64,000 nucleotides of DNA, from positions 248,001 through 312,000 of the forward strand of contig OZ245783.1 of NCBI GenBank assembly GCA_965227875.1, written 5' to 3'. A program made the translations under genes and the position numbers. Within the stretch, counting starts at the first letter, position 1; every line of letters starts with the position of its first letter. Of this stretch, positions 34,346 through 42,884 are shown piece by piece. The notes under the pieces are model-generated. The model made no database searches and had not been told where the DNA came from. It was given only the letters and a program-made list of their open reading frames with translations. The stretch comes from G965227875 sp965227875 (GTDB lineage Bacteria; Pseudomonadota; Alphaproteobacteria; Rhizobiales; JAJFHC01).

Positions 34346-34395
34346 CCACCCTCGCACGCCGAAGCGCCCCGGCGCTCCGGTCACCGGCCGCCTGC

Positions 34396-34929
34396 TCAGA
34401 GGGACGTCGCGGCGCGGGCGGCCTGGTCGTAGTGGCCGGACATGGCGCGCAGGAGGGCGGCGAGGTCGCTGATGCGCCGGGCGCGGTCGCGGGTGTCGCC
34501 GAGACCGTCCACCAGCAGCGCCTCGCGCACCTCCGCGTACCGCTTGCACAGCCCGCTTCCGTCATCCGTGATGGCGGCGTACTTTTCCTTGCCCTGCCTG
34601 GAGCCGGTGACGAGGCCGAGGCGTTCCAGCTTTTTGAGCGAATAGCTGACCGTATGCGTATCCTCCTCGTTGAGTACGAGGCAGATGTCGGCCAGCCGCT
34701 TGGCGCGGCCACGGTGATTGACCGTATGGAGGACACGGATATCGAGGGCACCGAGATCGGCGCGGCCCGCCGCCGCCATGCAGCGCACCGTCCAGCGGTC
34801 GAACGCGTTGGACGCCACCATCAACGCGTATTCGAGTTCGGAGAGTTCCGGCAGGTCGTTGTCCGCCAGGTGCGCCGAAGACACGATCGGCCCCACGCCG
34901 CGCGCCGGTTGCTTCTTCCGATGATCCAT
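34396..34929 (-). CDS. MarR-like winged-helix transcriptional regulator
   Basis: 177 residues. A winged-helix domain (about 55-120) includes LGALDIRVLHTVNHRGRAKRLADICLVL and SYSLKKLERLGLVTG, in the style of the predicted-regulator HTH_27 subset of MarR proteins. Helical dimerisation segments flank it. It is divergent from the 5-oxoprolinase gene, whose promoter carries a palindrome over the -10. A local repressor of that gene is the simplest reading. Confidence 0.82.
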   Translation of the reverse strand: MDHRKKQPARGVGPIVSSAHLADNDLPELSELEYALMVASNAFDRWTVRCMAAAGRADLGALDIRVLHTVNHRGRAKRLADICLVLNEEDTHTVSYSLKKLERLGLVTGSRQGKEKYAAITDDGSGLCKRYAEVREALLVDGLGDTRDRARRISDLAALLRAMSGHYDQAARAATSL

Positions 34930-34970
34930 CGTCCGTCACTTCCTGTTCAAGGCGTCCCGAGCCTACGTCA

Positions 34971-34999
34971 TTGACAACATTTTGTCGATAAATTATCGA
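34971..34999 (+). promoter_or_regulatory. Promoter with operator palindrome for the 5-oxoprolinase gene
   Basis: TTGACA (34971-34976), 17 bases, TATCGA (34994-34999). Overlapping the -10 is a perfect dyad TCGATAA-A-TTATCGA at 34985-34999. The gene starts at 35027. A protein on this dyad would block RNA polymerase, so repression by the divergent MarR-like protein fits. Confidence 0.65.
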
Positions 35000-35026
35000 T
35001 ATTTTCAGATCAACACGGAGACGGCC

Positions 35027-38000
35027 ATGTCCACCAACGAAACCCCGAAGTCCGGCTGGCAGTTCTGGATCGACCGCGGTGGCACCTTCACCGACGTCGT
35101 CGCCCGCGCCCCCGGCGGCGAGATCCGGACACACAAGCTGCTCTCCGAAAACCCCGAGAAATACCGCGACGCGGCGATCCAGGGCATCCGCGACATCCTC
35201 GGCGTCGCCCCGGACGCCCCCGTGCCCGCGGACCGCATCGACGCGGTGAAGATGGGCACGACGGTGGCCACCAACGCCCTGCTCGAGCGCAAGGGCGACC
35301 GCACCCTGCTGGTCACCACCCGGGGCTTCCGCGACGGGCTGCGGCTCGGCTACCAGGCCCGCCCGCATCTGTTCCACCGCCACATCGTGCTTCCCGAAAT
35401 GCTCTACGAGACGGTCGTGGAGGTGGACGAACGCATCATGGCCGACGGCACCGTAGACCGCCCGCTCGACATCGCGACGGCACGCGACGGCATGCAGGCC
35501 GCCTTCGACGACGGCATCCGCGCCGTCGCCATCGTCTTCATGCACGGCTACCGCTACCACGACCACGAGAGGGCGGTGGCAGAACTCGCCCGCGAGATCG
35601 GCTTCACCCAGATCTCCGTCAGCCACGAGGTCAGCCCGTTGATGAAGTTCGTCGGCCGCGGCGACACCACGGTGGTCGACGCCTATCTCTCCCCCATCCT
35701 GCGGCGCTACGTGGACCAGGTGGCCGGCGAGCTCGACACGGAGAATTCCGGCTGCCGGCTGATGTTCATGCAGTCCCACGGCGGGCTGACCGCCGCCGAT
35801 CTCTTCCAGGGCAAGGACGCGATCCTTTCCGGACCCGCCGGCGGTGTGGTCGGCGCGGTGCAGACGAGCGCCATGGCCGGCTTCGAGCGCATCATCGGCT
35901 TCGACATGGGCGGCACGTCGACCGACGTCTCCCACTACAATGGCGAATACGAACGCACCTTCGAGACCGAGGTCGCCGGCGTGCGCATGCGCGCACCGAT
36001 GATGCAGATCCACACCGTGGCGGCGGGCGGCGGCTCGATCCTCCACTATGACGGGGCCCGCTTCCGGGTCGGTCCGGATTCCGCCGGCGCCAACCCGGGA
36101 CCGAAATGTTATCGCCGCGGCGGCCCGCTCACGGTGACGGACGCCAACCTCATGCTGGGCCGCATCGCGCCGGAATATTTCCCCGCGATCTTCGGCCCCG
36201 ACGCCGACCAGCCTCTCGATGCCGACGCCGTCCGCACGGCCTTCGCGCAGGTTGCCGAAGAGATCGACGACGGCCGCAGCGCGGAAGAAGTCGCCGAGGG
36301 GTTCCGCCTGATCGCGGTCGAGAACATGGCCAACGCGATCAAGAAGATCTCCGTCCAGCGCGGCTACGACATCACCGACTACGCCCTGTCGTGCTTCGGC
36401 GGCGCAGGCGGCCAGCACGCCTGCTCCATCGCCGACAATCTCGGCATGACCACGGTCCTGCTCCATCCCCACGCCGGCATCCTGTCGGCCTATGGAATGG
36501 GGCTCGCCGACATCCGCGTCAACGAGGACCGCGCCATCGAGGCCTCCCTCGACATCGACGCGACGGATGCGGCCGGAAGACTGCTCGACGAGATCGCACC
36601 GGCCAACCGCGAGACCCTCGCGAGCCAGGGCGTGCGGCCCGAAGCCACGGAAACCTTCGCGCGCGCCCACCTGCGCTACCAGGGCACGGATACCTCGCTC
36701 CTGGTCGAGCTCGCCTCGCCGGACGCCATGCGCGCGGAGTTCGAGGACCTACACCGCCAGCGCTTCGGTTTCACCACACCCGACAAGGAGATCATCATCG
36801 AGGCCCTGTCGGTGGAAACCGTCGGCGGCGGCACGAAGGTGGAGGAGCCCGACCACGAGACGACGGACGAAACGGCCGTCTCCGGCGACCGGACCAACAT
36901 CCACTGCGACGGCGAGTGGCGCGAAGCGCCCGTCTACGACCGCGAGAAACTCCAGCCCGGCCAGACGGTTTCGGGCCCCGCCCTCATCGTCGAGGCCCAT
37001 GGCACGACGGTCGTCGAACCGGGATGGACCGCGCAGATGACGCCCAAGCGGCACATCGTCCTGCGCCGCACCGAGGCGCTCGCCCGCACCGCTGCGATCG
37101 GGACCGAGGCCGACCCGGTCATGCTCGAGGTCTTCAACAACCTCTTCATGAACATCGCCGAGCAGATGGGCGTCATCCTCGCCAACACCGCCTATTCGGT
37201 GAACATCAAGGAACGGCTCGACTTTTCCTGCGCCATATTCGATGCCGACGGCGAGCTCATCGCCAACGCGCCGCACATGCCGGTGCACCTCGGCTCCATG
37301 GACAAGAGTGTGCAGACGGTGATCGAGCACAACCGCGGCGAAATGGGGCCCGGCGACGTCTATGTCCTCAACGCGCCCTACAATGGCGGCACGCACCTGC
37401 CCGACATCACGGTCGTCACCCCCTATTTCGGCGAGGACGGCGAGACCATCCTCTTCTACGTGGCCAGCCGCGGCCACCATGCCGACGTGGGCGGCGTGGC
37501 GCCGGGCTCCATGTCGCCGCGCGCGACCAGCGTGGAGGAGGAAGGCGTTCTCATCGACAACTTCAAGCTCGTCGACCGCGGGCGCTTCCGCGAGAAGGAG
37601 CTGCACGACCTGCTGTCGAGCGGGCCCTATCCCTGCCGCAACCCGGTCCAGAACATCGCCGACCTCAAGGCGCAGATCGCCGCCAACGAAAAGGGTGTCC
37701 AGGAACTGCGCCGCATGGTCGAGCATTTCGGTCTCGACGTGGTCCATGCCTACATGAAACACGTGCAGGACAATGCCGAGGAAAGCGTCCGCCGGGTGAT
37801 CGATGCGCTCAAGGACTGCGCCTTCGAATACGAGATGGACCAGGGCACGGTCATCCGGGTGAAGATCACGGCACATCCGGAGACGCGCGGCGCCACGGTC
37901 GACTTCACCGGCACCAGCCCGCAGCAGCCCACCAATTTCAACGCCCCGGAACCGGTGACGCGGGCCGCCGTGCTCTACGTCTTCCGCTGCATGGTGGATG

Positions 38001-38638
38001 ACGAGATCCCGATGAACGCGGGATGCCTCAAGCCCATCGAGATCGTCATTCCGGACGACTGCATGCTCTCGCCGAAATATCCCGCGGCGGTCGTCGCCGG
38101 CAACGTGGAGGTCAGCCAGGCCGTCACCGATACGCTCTTTGGCGCTCTCGGTGCCCTCGCCGCCGCCCAGGGCACGATGAACAACACCAATTTCGGCAAC
38201 GAGACCTACCAGTATTACGAGACCATCTGCGGCGGGTCGGGCGCGGGCCCCGACCATGACGGCACGGGCGGCGTCCACACCCACATGACGAACACCCGTC
38301 TCACGGACCCGGAAATCCTCGAATGGCGTTTCCCCGTCCTGCTCGAGAGCTTCGAGATCAGGCGGGGGTCCGGCGGTGCGGGACGCCACAGGGGCGGCGA
38401 CGGCACCTTGCGCAAGATCCGTTTCCTGGAGCGCATGGAATGCAGCCTGCTCACCGGCCACCGCCGGGTGCCGCCGTTCGGTCTGGATGGCGGGCAGCCC
38501 GGCGAATGCGGCGAGAACAGCGTCGTGCGAAAAGATGGTAGGGTCGAACAACTCGAAGGATGCGACCAGACGATTCTCGAGCCGGGCGAAACCATCGTCA
38601 TCAAGACCCCCAGCGGCGGCGGTTACGGCTCGCCCTGA
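35027..38638 (+). CDS. 5-oxoprolinase / N-methylhydantoinase, fused HyuA-HyuB type
   Basis: 1203 residues from the ATG at 35027 (MSTNETPKSGWQFWIDRGG). The N-terminal HyuA half (about 1-690) has the ATPase phosphate loop DRGGTFTDVV and FDMGGTSTDVSHYNG. The HyuB half (about 700-1200) starts near DPVMLEVFNNLFMNIAEQMG. Single-chain fusions of this order and length are typical of ATP-dependent 5-oxoprolinase, which opens 5-oxoproline to glutamate. N-methylhydantoinase activity is the alternative. A start at 34982 would overlap the operator and is unlikely. Two long antisense frames over this gene are shadows. Confidence 0.9.
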   Translation: MSTNETPKSGWQFWIDRGGTFTDVVARAPGGEIRTHKLLSENPEKYRDAAIQGIRDILGVAPDAPVPADRIDAVKMGTTVATNALLERKGDRTLLVTTRGFRDGLRLGYQARPHLFHRHIVLPEMLYETVVEVDERIMADGTVDRPLDIATARDGMQAAFDDGIRAVAIVFMHGYRYHDHERAVAELAREIGFTQISVSHEVSPLMKFVGRGDTTVVDAYLSPILRRYVDQVAGELDTENSGCRLMFMQSHGGLTAADLFQGKDAILSGPAGGVVGAVQTSAMAGFERIIGFDMGGTSTDVSHYNGEYERTFETEVAGVRMRAPMMQIHTVAAGGGSILHYDGARFRVGPDSAGANPGPKCYRRGGPLTVTDANLMLGRIAPEYFPAIFGPDADQPLDADAVRTAFAQVAEEIDDGRSAEEVAEGFRLIAVENMANAIKKISVQRGYDITDYALSCFGGAGGQHACSIADNLGMTTVLLHPHAGILSAYGMGLADIRVNEDRAIEASLDIDATDAAGRLLDEIAPANRETLASQGVRPEATETFARAHLRYQGTDTSLLVELASPDAMRAEFEDLHRQRFGFTTPDKEIIIEALSVETVGGGTKVEEPDHETTDETAVSGDRTNIHCDGEWREAPVYDREKLQPGQTVSGPALIVEAHGTTVVEPGWTAQMTPKRHIVLRRTEALARTAAIGTEADPVMLEVFNNLFMNIAEQMGVILANTAYSVNIKERLDFSCAIFDADGELIANAPHMPVHLGSMDKSVQTVIEHNRGEMGPGDVYVLNAPYNGGTHLPDITVVTPYFGEDGETILFYVASRGHHADVGGVAPGSMSPRATSVEEEGVLIDNFKLVDRGRFREKELHDLLSSGPYPCRNPVQNIADLKAQIAANEKGVQELRRMVEHFGLDVVHAYMKHVQDNAEESVRRVIDALKDCAFEYEMDQGTVIRVKITAHPETRGATVDFTGTSPQQPTNFNAPEPVTRAAVLYVFRCMVDDEIPMNAGCLKPIEIVIPDDCMLSPKYPAAVVAGNVEVSQAVTDTLFGALGALAAAQGTMNNTNFGNETYQYYETICGGSGAGPDHDGTGGVHTHMTNTRLTDPEILEWRFPVLLESFEIRRGSGGAGRHRGGDGTLRKIRFLERMECSLLTGHRRVPPFGLDGGQPGECGENSVVRKDGRVEQLEGCDQTILEPGETIVIKTPSGGGYGSP

Positions 38639-38692
38639 CCCGGCGGTGACGCACTGGTCGCGATTCACACGCACAACAAGGATTGACGACCG

Positions 38693-39166
38693 ATGACGAA
38701 ACCACCCGCCCTCGACCCGTCCACGGTGGAGCCCCGCTCGGGCTCCGCCTATCCCCAGGCGTTCAAGCACGCCGTGAACGGACGCACGAAGCGCGCCCTG
38801 ACGGACCTTCTCGGCCTGACCCAGTTCGGCGTCAACGTGACCGAACTCGCGCCCGGCGCCGTCTCCGCGCTGCGCCACTGGCACACGAAGGAGGACGAGT
38901 TCGTCTACGTGCTTTCAGGCGAGCTGACGCTGGTGACCGGTGACGGGGAGCAGAAACTGTCGGCAGGCATGTGCGCCGGGTTTCCGGCAGGCGTCGAAGA
39001 CGGGCACTGCCTGAAAAACCCCGGCGACCAACCCGCCGTCTTTCTCGAGGTCGGGAGCCGCGACCCCGAGGACGAGGCCCATTACCCCGACGACGACCTC
39101 TTCTGCCTGCCTGGTCGCTACACGAAGCCGGCCTTCACGAAGAAGGACGGGACGCCGCTCGACTAG
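38693..39166 (+). CDS. Cupin-domain protein linked to 5-oxoprolinase
   Basis: 157 residues with one cupin core. The first motif is RHWHTKEDEFVYVLSGELTL (HxH...E...G) and the second PAGVEDGHCLKN with the last histidine. It starts 54 bases after the hydantoinase gene in the same direction, so it is likely co-transcribed. It may be a small sugar- or amino-acid-binding enzyme of the same catabolism; no activity can be assigned. Confidence 0.82.
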   Translation: MTKPPALDPSTVEPRSGSAYPQAFKHAVNGRTKRALTDLLGLTQFGVNVTELAPGAVSALRHWHTKEDEFVYVLSGELTLVTGDGEQKLSAGMCAGFPAGVEDGHCLKNPGDQPAVFLEVGSRDPEDEAHYPDDDLFCLPGRYTKPAFTKKDGTPLD

Positions 39167-39182
39167 CCGGCGTGCATCGAGC

Positions 39183-40934
39183 TCATGTCTTCCCCTGCTG
39201 GACGCGTGTCTCGACGTCGTCCATCTCGACCTGGCGCCGTGAGTCGATGATCTGGCGCGCGGCCTGTTCCGGGACGCCGATTCCGGTCAGGACCATTTCG
39301 CCCAGTTGCAGACTCGCCTCGATGGTCTCGGGAATGGCATGGCTCGCGCCGTTCGCGATGAGCCGGGCGGCATGGGCGCGGTCGCGGGCGCGGGCATAGA
39401 TCAGCAGGTCCGGCCAGTGCTGGCGGGCGGTGGCCACCACCTGTTCGACGACCTTGGGGTTGTCCATGGTCACCACGAGGGCCGACGCCTGGTCGATGCC
39501 GAACTTGCGCAGGATGGTGGGCCGGTTGGCGTCGCCGTAGAAGATGCAGGCGCCGTCCGCCCGGTAACGGGCGATCATGCCCGCATCCACGTCGAGACCC
39601 ACATGCGGCATTTCCTGGCCGTCGAGCACCGCGCCCAGCATCTGTCCGACCCGGCCGTACCCCGCGATGACGACATGCCCGGACATGCCCACGGGGATAT
39701 CCGCGTCCTTCTGCTCGTTGTGCGCCTCCATCCCCTCGACCGCGCGGGCCAGCCTGCGGGCAAGCTGGGCCACGAAGGGCGTCGTCATCATGGTCAGGCC
39801 GGTGACGATCAGCATGAACTGCGCGGTATCGCCGGGGATCAGCCCGATGGCCGCTCCCATGCCGACGACGAGGAACGCGAACTCGCCGCTCTGCCCGAGC
39901 AACAGCCCCGCCTCCAGCGAGACCGACCGGCTCTCGCCGAAAAGCCGCGACAGCACATAGATGATCGGTGTCTTGATGGCGTAGAGCCCGACCATCCCCG
40001 CCAGCAGCCACAACGGGTCGGCCGCGACCTTGGCGATATCGATCCCCATGCCGATGGACACGAAGAAGAGGCCGAGCAGGAGGCCCTTGAAGGGCTCGAT
40101 ATCCACCTCGATCTCGTGGCGGTATTCGGTTTCCGCGAACATCAGTCCCGCGAGAAAAGCCCCCAGGGCCATGGACATGCCGAAATGCTCGGTGGCCAGC
40201 GCCGTGCCGACGATGACCAGCAGGACGAGGGCGAGGAACATCTCGCGGCTCGCGGTGCTGCCGACGACGCGGAAGATCGGACGCAGCACGACACGGCCGG
40301 TGGCGATGATCACGGCGACCGCGAAGAGCGCCTTGCCCATGGCCAGCGCGAAGGCGGGCAGAACCGCGGCATCGCTCTTTGCAGCGAAGACGCCCACCAG
40401 GAACAGGATCGGAAGCACGGCCAGGTCCTGGCACAACAGGATCGCGAAGCTCACCCGGCCGGTCGCCGTGCCCATGCGGTGGTTTTCCGACAGAAGCTGC
40501 ATCACGATCGCCGTCGACGACAGGGCAAGGCTGGCGCCGAGCACCACGGCCACGGCAACAGGATTGTCGAACATCCAGGCGGCCAGGGCGATAGCCGACC
40601 CCGTGATGAGGATCTGCAGCCCGCCCAGTCCGAAGACCCGGCGGCGCATCGCCCAGAGCCGGTCGATCGAAAGCTCGAGCCCGATCATGAAGAGCAGAAA
40701 GACCACGCCCAGTTCCGCGAGCAGGCGAACCCCGTCGAGATCCGTGATCAGCAGGTACTCCAGCCATGGCAGGCTCTCGGTGAAACGCGCCAGGCCGTAG
40801 GGACCGATCGCCAGTCCGACGGCGAGGAACCCCAGCACCGGACTGATCTTCAGACGGCGAACCAGCGGAACCACGATGCCGGCAGCAAAGAGAAACACCA
40901 TCACATCGCGAAGGTCGAGCGCCTCACCGTGCAC
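39183..40934 (-). CDS. Kef-type monovalent cation:proton antiporter (CPA2) with RCK domain
   Basis: 583 residues: an N-terminal membrane domain of about 12 spans (residues 1-390), then a cytosolic RCK/TrkA-N domain with the nucleotide-binding GYGRVGQMLG, and a short Asp/Glu/Gln-rich tail. KefB/KefC relatives export potassium in exchange for protons under electrophile stress. I cannot confirm glutathione gating from the sequence. It converges with the cupin gene across a 16-base gap. The 389-base gap beyond its start is described separately. Confidence 0.88.
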   Translation of the reverse strand: MHGEALDLRDVMVFLFAAGIVVPLVRRLKISPVLGFLAVGLAIGPYGLARFTESLPWLEYLLITDLDGVRLLAELGVVFLLFMIGLELSIDRLWAMRRRVFGLGGLQILITGSAIALAAWMFDNPVAVAVVLGASLALSSTAIVMQLLSENHRMGTATGRVSFAILLCQDLAVLPILFLVGVFAAKSDAAVLPAFALAMGKALFAVAVIIATGRVVLRPIFRVVGSTASREMFLALVLLVIVGTALATEHFGMSMALGAFLAGLMFAETEYRHEIEVDIEPFKGLLLGLFFVSIGMGIDIAKVAADPLWLLAGMVGLYAIKTPIIYVLSRLFGESRSVSLEAGLLLGQSGEFAFLVVGMGAAIGLIPGDTAQFMLIVTGLTMMTTPFVAQLARRLARAVEGMEAHNEQKDADIPVGMSGHVVIAGYGRVGQMLGAVLDGQEMPHVGLDVDAGMIARYRADGACIFYGDANRPTILRKFGIDQASALVVTMDNPKVVEQVVATARQHWPDLLIYARARDRAHAARLIANGASHAIPETIEASLQLGEMVLTGIGVPEQAARQIIDSRRQVEMDDVETRVQQGKT

Positions 40935-41323
40935 GTGCGTCTCCCGCTGTTGTCGCCTGCGTCGGTCGATACCGACTCACCAAAGACAATAGCCCCTCAC
41001 CCGTTTCGCGCAAACGCCGCGGTCCGGCTCGTCTGCTGAGCGCCGCCCAAGCCGCCCGGCACGAACCGCGATCTGATTCGGCCGATTGGCGCCACATTTC
41101 GCCTCGCCGGCCCGTCACGAAGCGTATTTCCGCAACTACCCACAGATTCCACACAGTGGTTTGCCGTCCCACCCGCGGTATATCTTCTTGAACATAAAGC
41201 ACTACCGCAGCGGCGATGTTGCGTTGCATCGAGATGCTGCAACGCAGCGACGATTTTTCTTATTTTCGACACGGTTTTCATCCTAGAATCACCATCAAGG
41301 CGAACGGAAGAGGAGGCTTTTCC
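40935..41323. other. Intergenic region with a 9-base dyad
   Basis: 389 bases between the antiporter gene and the 27-residue peptide gene, with no supported gene of its own. The left half is GC-rich, the right half (41180-41290) AT-rich. TGCGTTGCA at 41220-41228 and TGCAACGCA at 41238-41246 form a perfect 9-base inverted repeat. It is followed by GCGACGATTTTTCTTATTTT and by a -10-like TAGAAT at 41284-41289. The dyad could be an operator or the end of a short RNA. Confidence 0.45.
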
Positions 41324-41407
41324 ATGACCTTTCAGAGCAGACTGAACATGCTGGTGGCACTTGCGGCCTTTGGTTTCATCGGCGCCCTGATCGTGGGAAT
41401 GGTTTGA
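41324..41407 (+). CDS. 27-residue single-span membrane peptide
   Basis: Starts with MTFQSRLNMLV and is almost entirely one hydrophobic helix (LVALAAFGFIGALIVGMV). AGGAGG at 41311-41316 stands seven bases before the ATG, and a strong terminator begins 34 bases after the stop. The short gene therefore has its own complete expression signals. Function unknown; small one-span peptides of this kind often bind and tune larger membrane proteins. Confidence 0.65.
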   Translation: MTFQSRLNMLVALAAFGFIGALIVGMV

Positions 41408-41440
41408 ATTCGTTCCGAAACACCCTCAGAAACGATTTCG

Positions 41441-41470
41441 AAAGGGCCCGGTCTCCGGGCCCTTTCTCTT
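41441..41470 (+). terminator. Rho-independent terminator after the 27-residue peptide
   Basis: AAAGGGCCCGG, a three-base loop, CCGGGCCCTTT, then TCTCTTT. The stem is 11 perfect pairs. It ends just before the stop of the convergent ArsR-methyltransferase gene and may serve both directions weakly. Confidence 0.85.
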
Positions 41471-41479
41471 TGCCTCAGC

Positions 41480-42439
41480 TCAGGTCGCCGCACCGTCCGG
41501 GACTTCCGCCAGCCAGATGGATACGGTGAGGGCCTGGTCACCGCTGCCGTGAGAGGGTGACAGTTCGCGATGCTCGACCCGGTCGAGCCCCGCCTGTTTC
41601 AGCCAGTTTTCCATCTGCGACGCCGCGATGCCGAGGCGCACGTGCTGGTGTTCCTCGCGCAGGAACTCGAGCTCGTGCGGTGAAAAATCGACCGCGACGA
41701 GCCGGCCTCCGGGCCTCAGGGCCCGCGCCGCCTCCGCGATCACGGCCGCCGGATCGTCGATGTAGTGCAGGACCTGGTGGATGATGACGACGTCCTGCGA
41801 GGCATCGTCATAGGGCAAATGGAAGATGTCGCCGTGACGGACCTGGCAGTTGTCGTAACCCAGCCGGTCGAGATTGGCCCGGGCATAGGCCAGCATCTGC
41901 TGGGACGAATCGATTCCGATCGCCTGGTCGGCCTGCGGCGCGAACAGCTCGAGCATGCGCCCCGTGCCCGTGCCGAGGTCGAGCAGCCGGCCGATCCTCT
42001 CTTCACCGAGCAGTTCGGAAAGCGCGTCCTCCACGAGCCGGTCGTCGACATGCAGCGACCTGAGTTTTTCCCATTGCCCCGCATGCTCGTTGAAATAGGT
42101 TTCCGCCCTCGCCCGGCGGGCCATGCGTACGTCCTCGAGGCGCTTGAGGTCGCGAACCATAACCGGATCGCCTGGCGGAACCATCGCCACCACCTCGCGC
42201 ACGAACCCCGACATCCGTGTATCGCCGGCAAGCCGGAACAGCACCCAGCTGCCCTCACGGTGGCGTTCAAGCAGTCCCGCTTCGCACAAGAGTTTGAGAT
42301 GACGGCTTATTCTGGGCTGGCTTTGACCGAGTATCCGTGTCAGGTCCGTGACCGTCAGTTCCCCCCGCGCCAGCACCGCCAGTATTCGAAGACGCGTTCT
42401 TTCCCCCGCGGCACGCAGCGCTGACAGCAATTCGTCCAT
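41480..42439 (-). CDS. ArsR-family regulator fused to a SAM-dependent methyltransferase
   Basis: 319 residues. The N-terminal ArsR winged helix (about 1-85) contains LGQSQPRISRHLKLLCEAGLL but no obvious metal-binding cysteine set beyond the single C in LCEAG. A class I methyltransferase domain (about 135-310) carries LLDLGTGTGRMLELFA and VIIHQVLHYIDD. Such fusions in alphaproteobacteria generally sit next to methionine-cycle genes and are thought to respond to SAM or its by-product. No met gene adjoins it here. A palindrome about 50 bases upstream is a likely autoregulatory site. Confidence 0.85.
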   Translation of the reverse strand: MDELLSALRAAGERTRLRILAVLARGELTVTDLTRILGQSQPRISRHLKLLCEAGLLERHREGSWVLFRLAGDTRMSGFVREVVAMVPPGDPVMVRDLKRLEDVRMARRARAETYFNEHAGQWEKLRSLHVDDRLVEDALSELLGEERIGRLLDLGTGTGRMLELFAPQADQAIGIDSSQQMLAYARANLDRLGYDNCQVRHGDIFHLPYDDASQDVVIIHQVLHYIDDPAAVIAEAARALRPGGRLVAVDFSPHELEFLREEHQHVRLGIAASQMENWLKQAGLDRVEHRELSPSHGSGDQALTVSIWLAEVPDGAAT

Positions 42440-42489
42440 GACGATTCGGCTCCCGAATCACAGCCGGCTCCCGTGACGGCCTCAAACAT

Positions 42490-42505
42490 ATAAACATGTG
42501 TTTAT
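42490..42505. promoter_or_regulatory. ArsR-type operator palindrome
   Basis: ATAAACA-TG-TGTTTAT: two perfect 7-base arms around a 2-base centre, about 50 bases upstream of the ArsR-methyltransferase start. Its shape matches the ATAA...TTAT dyads used by ArsR/SmtB proteins. Confidence 0.6.
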
Positions 42506-42777
42506 GAGAATCATAAAGGGCACGAATGACGGCACAGTCCGAGTTTATGCCCGGCAGGGCGGGGCTAAACCGTGGCAATTTGGCTACAGGTTTCAAATTG
42601 CGAACATGAATCGGGATGATTCCGGGAGGATTCGGTGGTGCCGCGTAACTGATATGGTAATAATTGCCCGTCGCCATTGGGGAAAGGTCGCTTTCCGGCA
42701 CCTCGGTTCCCGCGAAATCGGGAGCGGGTGGTACGGGGTTTGATCCGACCTCATACGGCAGGCAGCGTCTTTTTGTT

Positions 42778-42806
42778 TTGCACTGTCCGCCATGGCCTTG
42801 TATTTA
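42778..42806 (+). promoter_or_regulatory. Likely mlaA promoter
   Basis: TTGCAC (42778-42783), 17 bases, TATTTA (42801-42806) in a locally AT-rich stretch, about 80 bases upstream of mlaA. The remaining 445-base gap between the ArsR-type gene and mlaA (42440-42884) holds no supported gene; it contains the ArsR-type dyad and small imperfect hairpins. Confidence 0.5.
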
Positions 42807-42884
42807 TTGGGCGTTAACCATGATCGCCGTAGGCATTGAGTGGTAGCGGTTGTCGCCTGGAACGCGATTTGAATTGAAAGGTTC

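Noticed and set aside
33630..34390. Frames drawn through the third repeat array, including a 311-residue plus-strand frame
   Set aside because: Same repeat artefact; the frames extend across the 3' end of recQ or the MarR-type gene in wrong frames.
36749..38884. 711-residue minus-strand frame opposite the 5-oxoprolinase gene (and a similar 702-residue frame at 34562-36670)
   Set aside because: Antisense shadows of a verified fused enzyme; composition is that of reverse-read GC-rich codons and they cross gene borders.
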